Assembly (NCBI GenBank): GCA_018694455.1
Contig: JABHNP010000333.1
Coordinates: forward strand, 1 to 12,501
Length of the DNA: 12,501 nt
Source: Planctomycetaceae bacterium
GTDB lineage: Bacteria > Planctomycetota > Planctomycetia > Pirellulales > UBA1268
Direction: 5' to 3'
Every line of letters starts with the position of its first letter. Position 1 is the first letter of the stretch. The notes beneath the pieces were generated by a model. The model searched no databases, was not told the DNA's origin, and saw only the letters and a program-made list of their open reading frames with translations. Below are positions 7,489 to 12,501 of this stretch, one piece after another. The position numbers and the translations under genes are program-made.

Positions 7489-7565
7489 TTTCTGTGCCTA
7501 TAGTTTAGAGGTGCATTCGAAAAAGCCATCTCGTCACGGACGATAAAAGTCGTCACAATAGGAGG

Positions 7566-7682
7566 ATGATTTTGGTGCGGTGGTCAGATCTCGCGAGAGA
7601 ACACCCATCGCAAGAGTTAATGCACACATGTTTATGTGTATTTTGGAAGGAGTTCCCTGCGTGGATTGCCACCTACCAGTAG
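7566..7682 (+). other. Possible 38-codon leader ORF upstream of prc
   Basis: A canonical AGGAGG at 7560-7565 is followed by a short ORF ending with TAG at 7680-7682. Its first ATG abuts the ribosome site, but an in-frame TTG at 7572 and GTG at 7575 are properly spaced. The longest version would be 38 residues, rich in Trp and Cys, with no recognisable domain. It ends 38 bases before the chosen prc start. The same ribosome site could instead serve a GTG at 7580 in the prc frame. Coding status is unproven. Confidence 0.2.
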
Positions 7683-7720
7683 CTAATAGTAATGTTTTGA
7701 CTCAACCCGGCAGTTTGCCA

Positions 7721-9808
7721 ATGTTACGTAAGCTGTTCTTTGTTGGGCTTGTGGGAATCGTTCTTTTGCCCACTTTGGGTTTTGGGAACGAAGGTGGGTC
7801 ACCGACGCCGGGGCCTAATGATCGGCAGATCACGCTCGCCGTAAAAAGTTATCTTGAGAGAGAGCACTTTTTACGTAAGCCAATTGATGATGAAATCGCA
7901 GCTCGTTGGTTCGATACCTTTCTTGGCGCGCTCGATCCGCTTAAAATCTATTTTCTTAAGTCTGACGTCGACTCTTTTGCAAAAAGAAAGTCAAGTCTCG
8001 ATGACCTTGTTCGAAGGGGAGACGTGAGTTTTGCTTACGAGGTTTATGATCGTTTTCTCGAGCGAGTTGACCAACGGATTCCTATCGTCGAGGAATTATT
8101 GAAGTCAAAGTTGGATTTCAATGAGAAGGAATCGATTGTCATTGATCGTGACATAGCCGTATGGGCAAAGACTCAAGACGAAGTTCGCGATAAGTGGAAA
8201 AAACGAATCAAGTACGACTTGCTCGTTCAGAAAATGGAAAAAGTTTCTCCCGAGGAAGCGAGGAAGAAACTGTTGCGTCGTTACACGAGTTTTGCAAAAC
8301 GAATGCATCAAATGAATGCAGATGAGTTGTTGGAAACATACCTATCGTCACTCACGAGTTCACTCGATCCACACACCAGTTTTATGTCGCCTGGAACACT
8401 CGAGAATTTTGAAATTACAATGAGGCTGCAGCTCGATGGTATCGGAGCCTCGTTGAAAGGTGAGGATGGCTATACAACGGTTGCTGAACTTGTTCCTGGA
8501 GGGGCAGCAGATAAAGATGGCCGGCTAAAGAAAAAAGATCGGATAGTCGGTGTAGGTCAGGACCGTGAGGGTGAGATGATCGATGTTGTTGACATGAATC
8601 TCAACGATGTTGTGAAACTCATTCGTGGTAAGCGGGGGACAGTGGTGCGTCTTAAGGTTATTCCCGTTAGTCAAACTGTGCCGACGGTCTACGACATTGT
8701 CAGGGCAAAAATTGAATTGCAGGATAGTGCAGCACGTGGTGAAATCATTGAAGAAGGCATAAAAGCAGACGGGAGTCCTTGGCGAATTGGTGTAATTAAC
8801 TTGCCGAGTTTTTATATGGACATGGCTGCTGCCAGGCAAGGACAGGCTGATTATAAAAGTAGTACCCGTGACTGTCGGAAACTATTGGAAGGATTTCGTG
8901 AGCAGGGGGTTGACTGTGTCGCTCTCGATCTACGGAACAATGGTGGAGGGTCCTTGCCAGAATCTATTTCATTAACGGGTCTTTTCATCGATACAGGCCC
9001 GGTTGTTCAAATCAAAGACGCGGATCAGCGAGTTCAGCAATACGACGACTTGGAGCCCGGTGTTGTTTGGGATGGTCCGCTTGTTGTACTTGTGAATAAA
9101 TTTAGTGCGAGCGCAAGTGAGATTGTTGCAGGGGCGATACAGGACTATCGCCGGGGCCTTGTGATTGGTGATTCTGCTACTCACGGAAAAGGTACGGTGC
9201 AAAGCTTACTTGATCTCGGGCGACAGCTTTTTCAGCGTTTGCCGAATGCCCCGTCTCTTGGTGCATTGAAAATAACAATGCAACAGTTTTACCGCCCGAG
9301 TGGACTGAGTACGCAGATGAAAGGGGTAAAGAGTGATGTGAAATTGCCAAGTATCACAGATCATCTCCCAGTCGGAGAGTCGGATCTTGATAATGCAATT
9401 CCCTTTGATCGCGTTGACACAGCAGATTTTTCGGCCACAAATAATGTGAATGAATCAATGCTTGAAACACTTCAGCAACGATCCGATGTGCGTGTTGCAG
9501 ACGACGAAGAGTTTCAAGAACTGGCGACAGACATTGCCCGCTATGAGGAGAGGAAAAATGAAAAGACACTCTCGCTACTAGAGTCAGATTTCGTAAAGGA
9601 ATGGAATGAGGGCAAAGCGGCAGAAAAAGAGGAGGAGAAAAAACAGGAGGAGAATGCGGGGCCACGTCGACCTGTTGTGAGGCGAGACTTCTATTTTGCT
9701 GAGGCCATGAGGGTAACGACAGATTATCTTTCAGTATTATCTGGTGCCGCGATGCCATCTTTGGCGAAGTCTGAAGGTAAAACAGAGGTCCAGAGTGAGG
9801 CGCGTTAG
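7721..9808 (+). CDS. prc: Carboxy-terminal processing (tail-specific) protease Prc/Tsp, family S41
   Basis: This is a periplasmic serine/lysine protease that degrades or trims proteins from the C-terminus, probably in envelope quality control. With the ATG at 7721 it has 695 residues, close to E. coli Prc (about 680), and opens with a signal peptide (Lys-Arg start, hydrophobic 5-22). A Prc-type N-terminal helical domain covers about 30-220 and includes SSLDPHTSFMSPGTLENFE. It is followed by a PDZ domain (about 236-320, RLQLDGIGASLKGEDGY), then the S41 domain with ALDLRNNGGGSLPESISLTG (401-420), the catalytic Ser466 in FSASASEIVAGAIQDY and Lys490 in HGKGTVQ. The DUF3340-like C-terminus has a charged coiled stretch at about 608-647. 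A GTG at 7580 would add 47 residues ahead of the signal peptide, which is unlikely although a strong AGGAGG lies there. It follows cbiX in the same direction. Confidence 0.93.
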   Translation: MLRKLFFVGLVGIVLLPTLGFGNEGGSPTPGPNDRQITLAVKSYLEREHFLRKPIDDEIAARWFDTFLGALDPLKIYFLKSDVDSFAKRKSSLDDLVRRGDVSFAYEVYDRFLERVDQRIPIVEELLKSKLDFNEKESIVIDRDIAVWAKTQDEVRDKWKKRIKYDLLVQKMEKVSPEEARKKLLRRYTSFAKRMHQMNADELLETYLSSLTSSLDPHTSFMSPGTLENFEITMRLQLDGIGASLKGEDGYTTVAELVPGGAADKDGRLKKKDRIVGVGQDREGEMIDVVDMNLNDVVKLIRGKRGTVVRLKVIPVSQTVPTVYDIVRAKIELQDSAARGEIIEEGIKADGSPWRIGVINLPSFYMDMAAARQGQADYKSSTRDCRKLLEGFREQGVDCVALDLRNNGGGSLPESISLTGLFIDTGPVVQIKDADQRVQQYDDLEPGVVWDGPLVVLVNKFSASASEIVAGAIQDYRRGLVIGDSATHGKGTVQSLLDLGRQLFQRLPNAPSLGALKITMQQFYRPSGLSTQMKGVKSDVKLPSITDHLPVGESDLDNAIPFDRVDTADFSATNNVNESMLETLQQRSDVRVADDEEFQELATDIARYEERKNEKTLSLLESDFVKEWNEGKAAEKEEEKKQEENAGPRRPVVRRDFYFAEAMRVTTDYLSVLSGAAMPSLAKSEGKTEVQSEAR

Positions 9809-9831
9809 TTTTGGTGGCATATGATCAGAAT

Positions 9832-10710
9832 TCATACAGATTTCTGAAGAATTAGTCGCATTGCCTCAATTGCATTTGGGTAGTGAGGCTGACTGTTAAT
9901 ATCTTTCCAGATGCGATGAGCATTGACGCGTTTGTTTCCACCACGGCCTTTGGAGGCCTCTGCTGCCCACTGAGGTTGTGGGCTATTTGTGAATTCTGCA
10001 AGCGCGGAGTACCAATCGTAGCGTTGCAAAGGTTTCATGTCTGAAACAGCATAAAGCCCCTCTGGTGAAGAGTGTTCCGCAATGTCACAGATGACAGCAG
10101 CCGCGTCATCGACGTGTATCAGGTTGAGCCAACTGTTAGGGTCGGCGGGGATTGGGTTATTTTCTCTGATATCCTGAAGCCTTGGAAGTCGATCGGGTCC
10201 ATAGAGTCCGGCGAGTCGAAGTACGATGCCGGGTCCTTTGGGGTGTCTGCTAAGAGAAGTTTCTGCTGTGAGCAAAGTCCGCCCAGCCTCTCGTGTGGGA
10301 CATGCCGGAGTTGACTCGTCAACTTCTTCACCGGTTTCTGTACCCCAGATGCCAGTTGAACTAATGAATATGACTCGTGGGTTGTTTGGTAGTTGATCGA
10401 GTACACGAACAAGTCCGGTCACGTGGACATCATAATAGTTCGCATGAGCGTTTCTGTCGAATCCAACTGACCATAAAACAGTGTCTACCTCTGGCAACTT
10501 CTGGAACCAGTTAGGTGATCCGCTACTTGTTGTTACGTCCCCAATGATGGGATGAATGTTTGCTTTTGCGAATTGTTTTGCTTTTGTTTGGTTTCGTGTT
10601 GTAGCAAAGACGGTCGATCCAGACCCGAGCCATCGTTGTGCAACTCTTTCACCAAGAAAGCCACATCCGATAATTAGACGAGCAGTCTCATTAGAGTTTT
10701 TGGTCATCAT
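9832..10710 (-). CDS. Atypical short-chain dehydrogenase/NAD-dependent epimerase, YeeZ-like
   Basis: This is a predicted NAD(P)-binding extended/atypical SDR protein of 292 residues; the reaction is unknown. The Rossmann glycine motif is IIGCGFLGERV (13-23). Strand-ends VLWSVGF (78-84) and VIFISSTGIWG (113-123) follow, then RLAGLYGP (165-172) and LNLIHVDDAA (195-204). The usual YxxxK catalytic pair is missing: GIWG occupies the SVYG position and the stretch after it reads REAGRTLL. This resembles E. coli YeeZ. I start it at the ATG pair 10710/10707, so it overlaps the end of ruvX by about 20 bases; an upstream ATG at 10725 is also possible. Longer in-frame extension to 10827 would lie wholly inside ruvX. 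It is the last gene of the operon and converges on prc. Confidence 0.8.
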   Translation of the reverse strand: MMTKNSNETARLIIGCGFLGERVAQRWLGSGSTVFATTRNQTKAKQFAKANIHPIIGDVTTSSGSPNWFQKLPEVDTVLWSVGFDRNAHANYYDVHVTGLVRVLDQLPNNPRVIFISSTGIWGTETGEEVDESTPACPTREAGRTLLTAETSLSRHPKGPGIVLRLAGLYGPDRLPRLQDIRENNPIPADPNSWLNLIHVDDAAAVICDIAEHSSPEGLYAVSDMKPLQRYDWYSALAEFTNSPQPQWAAEASKGRGGNKRVNAHRIWKDINSQPHYPNAIEAMRLILQKSV

Positions 10711-11188
10711 CAAGCGTGTTGTCATCTCCGGTGAGTAATGTCCTTTGTAGTGCCGTCTGTCTTTCCAGCCATGTACTGAGTATGACCTGTGCTGCAACAG
10801 CATCGTGGCGTTCTTTTTTTCTACCACGTGTCAGCTGAGCAGGTCTCAACAGCCCGGAAGCTTCCTGTGATGTGTGTCTTTCATCCTGAAAGGCTATCGG
10901 TAGTTCAGTAGTTTGTGTAAGCCACGCTGCGAACTTCTCAACCTCGGAAGACATTTCACTGTTTCTCCCATCAGAGTGCAGAGGTAATCCTACAACAAAG
11001 CCAACAATTTCTTCCTGCTTTACAAGTTTCAGGAAGAATGCTGCATCGGCTTGAGGGTCTCCAATTGTTTTATAAATCATCAATGGGCTGGCAATTATTC
11101 GTTCGGCATCACAGACCGATATACCAATTCTTCGGCGGCCATAATCAACGCCAGCGAGTCTGCCAAGCGGGAGTGTTTCAGAATTCAT
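10691..11188 (-). CDS. ruvX: RuvX/YqgF family putative Holliday junction resolvase / pre-16S rRNA nuclease
   Basis: This is a small RNase H-fold nuclease, in E. coli (YqgF) linked to 16S rRNA 5'-end maturation and also proposed as a Holliday junction resolvase. At 165 residues it is slightly longer than the usual 138-150 because of a polar tail. Family motifs are all present: GVDYGRRRIGISVCD (13-27, Asp15), VVGLPLHSDG (65-74), QDERHTSQEA (101-110, Asp102/Glu103) and HDAVAAQVIL (128-137, Asp129), giving a complete acidic active site. The start codon overlaps the stop of the upstream hydrolase as ATGA, so translation is probably coupled. Its 3' end in turn overlaps the SDR gene. Confidence 0.93.
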   Translation of the reverse strand: MNSETLPLGRLAGVDYGRRRIGISVCDAERIIASPLMIYKTIGDPQADAAFFLKLVKQEEIVGFVVGLPLHSDGRNSEMSSEVEKFAAWLTQTTELPIAFQDERHTSQEASGLLRPAQLTRGRKKERHDAVAAQVILSTWLERQTALQRTLLTGDDNTLDDDQKL

Positions 11189-12228
11189 TTTTCAGGGATG
11201 TTTATACCGTAGGTTGTCTTGGCGAACCGTCCCCTCTGAAGGAAATTGAGCGTTTCCTTTTGCACATCTGGATTTCTCATCATACGTGAGTGGCGAACAG
11301 GAATAATCAGAAAACCGTCGGCACCATTGAGTTTTGTTTCTGATACGCGAACTATAGCATCATCATCTCCTTCGAGGATCGATGAGTATCCTTCATTGTC
11401 GCCTTTACCTCCAGCGATAATGCCATATTCAAAAGTGGGGGTTTGAAGATCATGCCGGATTGTATCCCAATGCAGTACAAGTTCACCAGCGGCACCAGAC
11501 GCTAGTGTTTTAAGCCAGTGGTTATGAGCAGCAAGTCGAGCAAGGTCTGAGCCTTGGTTTGGAGGTCCAAGCATTACCATGCGATTGACCCGGCCTATCA
11601 TTTCAGGCTGTGCATTTTGGAGCCATCTGCGAACCACCAGGTTCCCCATACTGTGTCCCACAAAACTCACCGCTGTGGTTGGCGGTAAGCCAGCCAGCAC
11701 CTTTCCTAACGCGTGGGCGTGTGCTGCAAGAGTTGCTTGAGGGCTCGCGTATCCAAATGTCATTATGCTGGCAGCCATGTTGTCTTGGAGATATGTAACT
11801 AGAGGCTTCATGGCGCTGCGGCCTTCCCCAAGTCCGTGAATCACAATGACCGCCTTGTTCCCCACGAAAGGGTCTATATCACCATTTTTGATAAGCTTAG
11901 AGAAATGGCGTGAGCATAGATCGAGAGTCCCCTCGGCAACAACTTCATCATTCAGGTTGAGAACACGATACGTTTTTGATTGAGCATGTTGCTGAATCCG
12001 CCAGTTGTTAATAACTCGTATATCAGACCACTGTAAAGCATCGGTCGCAGACGTGAAGTTGTCGAAGACGGTACTCACCCAGTGCTTTTCAGCTTTGTTG
12101 GGTGGATGAGTTTCCTTACTCTCAGCCTCAGAGGCTGCAATCAAAAGCAAACATGAAGAAACGACACAGGAACACATCACCAAAGACGTTTTGACTAGCC
12201 CGATGTGTTTTACAGATATTCGTGCCAT
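11185..12228 (-). CDS. Secreted alpha/beta-hydrolase (lipase/esterase-like)
   Basis: This is a predicted exported serine hydrolase of 347 residues acting on an unknown ester or amide. An N-terminal hydrophobic segment (about 10-33, with several Cys) looks like a signal peptide or anchor. The alpha/beta-hydrolase core begins at about 125 with IVIHGLGEGRSA (128-139, oxyanion HG). The nucleophile elbow is FVGHSMGNLVVRRWL (189-203, Ser193), followed by MLGPPNQGSD (219-228) as in PGAP1/lipase-class enzymes. Candidate triad partners are an acidic residue in EGDDDAIV (286-293) and His313 in PVRHSRM. The ATG at 12228 lies inside the 3' end of the upstream guanylyltransferase gene, a 19-base overlap, and its stop forms an ATGA overlap with ruvX. 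The substrate cannot be read from the sequence. Confidence 0.85.
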   Translation of the reverse strand: MARISVKHIGLVKTSLVMCSCVVSSCLLLIAASEAESKETHPPNKAEKHWVSTVFDNFTSATDALQWSDIRVINNWRIQQHAQSKTYRVLNLNDEVVAEGTLDLCSRHFSKLIKNGDIDPFVGNKAVIVIHGLGEGRSAMKPLVTYLQDNMAASIMTFGYASPQATLAAHAHALGKVLAGLPPTTAVSFVGHSMGNLVVRRWLQNAQPEMIGRVNRMVMLGPPNQGSDLARLAAHNHWLKTLASGAAGELVLHWDTIRHDLQTPTFEYGIIAGGKGDNEGYSSILEGDDDAIVRVSETKLNGADGFLIIPVRHSRMMRNPDVQKETLNFLQRGRFAKTTYGINIPEK

Positions 12229-12501
12229 TGTTTACTTTCTAGCTCAGCGACTACTTTACGAATATGATCCTCGTGTGATCTGTCAGCGACCAAGGTAGCG
12301 TCATCAGTGTGTACTAAAAGAATATTCTCTAAACCCAGAGTGACAATAAGATGGTTGTCGCATGTGTGGACAAGCAAGTCTTTTGAATCGATACCAAGGT
12401 GACGACCGACTACGGTATTGCCATACTCGTCCTGCCCTCGTTGTCGGGCAACAGCTGACCAACTGCCTAGATCATCCCACGTGAATGGTGCCTCTATGAC
12501 A
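12210..12501 (-). CDS. manC: Mannose-1-phosphate guanylyltransferase, C-terminal fragment (cut by window edge)
   Basis: These are the last 96 codons of an enzyme that makes GDP-mannose from GTP and mannose 1-phosphate for polysaccharide or glycoprotein synthesis. I read this frame by hand from base 12500 to the TAA at 12210-12212. Recognisable features are FTWDDLGSWSAV (residues 6-17 of the fragment, the conserved W-D-D-x-GSW of sugar nucleotidyltransferases), EYGNTVVG, then the left-handed-helix-like stretch with IVTLGLENILLVHTDDATLV. The protein ends soon after, so the fused isomerase domain of two-domain ManC/AlgA enzymes is absent. It overlaps the hydrolase start by 19 bases. Another hexose-1-phosphate nucleotidyltransferase is possible, but the motif pattern fits the GDP-mannose enzyme best. 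Confidence 0.85.
   Translation of the reverse strand, partial: VIEAPFTWDDLGSWSAVARQRGQDEYGNTVVGRHLGIDSKDLLVHTCDNHLIVTLGLENILLVHTDDATLVADRSHEDHIRKVVAELESKQWHEYL

Noticed and set aside
9354..9758. Minus-strand ORF of 134 codons
   Set aside because: It is antisense to the C-terminal part of prc; its composition is that of a complementary-strand shadow.
9825..9847. TCAGAA...TTCTGA inverted repeat between the converging prc and SDR stops, possible bidirectional terminator
   Set aside because: The stem is only 6 bp with two G-C pairs and an 11-base loop, and no T-tract follows on either strand.
1..12501. Mobile element, CRISPR array, defence island or biosynthetic cluster
   Set aside because: No transposase, integrase, repeat-spacer pattern, restriction or toxin genes, or multi-enzyme cluster is present; all genes are accounted for by housekeeping or common accessory families.

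Overview
The window reads as ordinary chromosomal housekeeping DNA from a free-living bacterium, most likely a member of Planctomycetota (Pirellulaceae-like). This placement is an inference. It rests on the FHA-GAF-Fis regulator architecture, the divergent DXS motifs (GHAGCS, GDGALPSG) and the style of the long Prc protease. No ribosomal RNA or other phylogenetic marker is present to confirm it. Base composition looks even, near half GC. I see no tRNA, rRNA, CRISPR array, insertion sequence, phage gene or attachment site. Coding density is high and no gene-free stretch exceeds 300 bases.

Region 1 (1-3801, minus strand) is an isoprenoid/DNA-repair operon transcribed in the order xseA, xseB, ispA, dxs. 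The first two genes encode exonuclease VII. The other two make farnesyl diphosphate and its precursor DXP; dxs runs off the left edge. A perfect 10-bp hairpin lies in the ispA-dxs gap. Region 2 (3865-5202, plus) is a Tet-like major facilitator exporter, divergent from xseA.

Region 3 (5212-6495, minus) encodes an FHA-GAF-Fis-type HTH regulator that converges on the exporter with a 9-base gap. It is divergent from region 4 (6637-9808, plus), which holds a long CbiX-type chelatase followed, after 232 bases, by a periplasmic carboxy-terminal processing protease (Prc/Tsp).

Region 5 (9832-12501, minus) is a tightly overlapping operon. In order of transcription it contains the 3' end of a mannose-1-phosphate guanylyltransferase, a secreted alpha/beta-hydrolase, RuvX (YqgF) and a YeeZ-like atypical SDR. 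Each junction overlaps (19, 4 and about 20 bases), so translation of the four is probably coupled although their functions look unrelated.

Nothing in the window amounts to a clearly new biological system. The most notable points are the AAA+-less FHA-GAF-Fis regulator, the ispA-dxs hairpin, the basic tail on XseB, the variant DXS active-site motifs, the uncertain start of Prc with a small upstream ORF, and the odd composition of the manC-lipase-ruvX-SDR operon.
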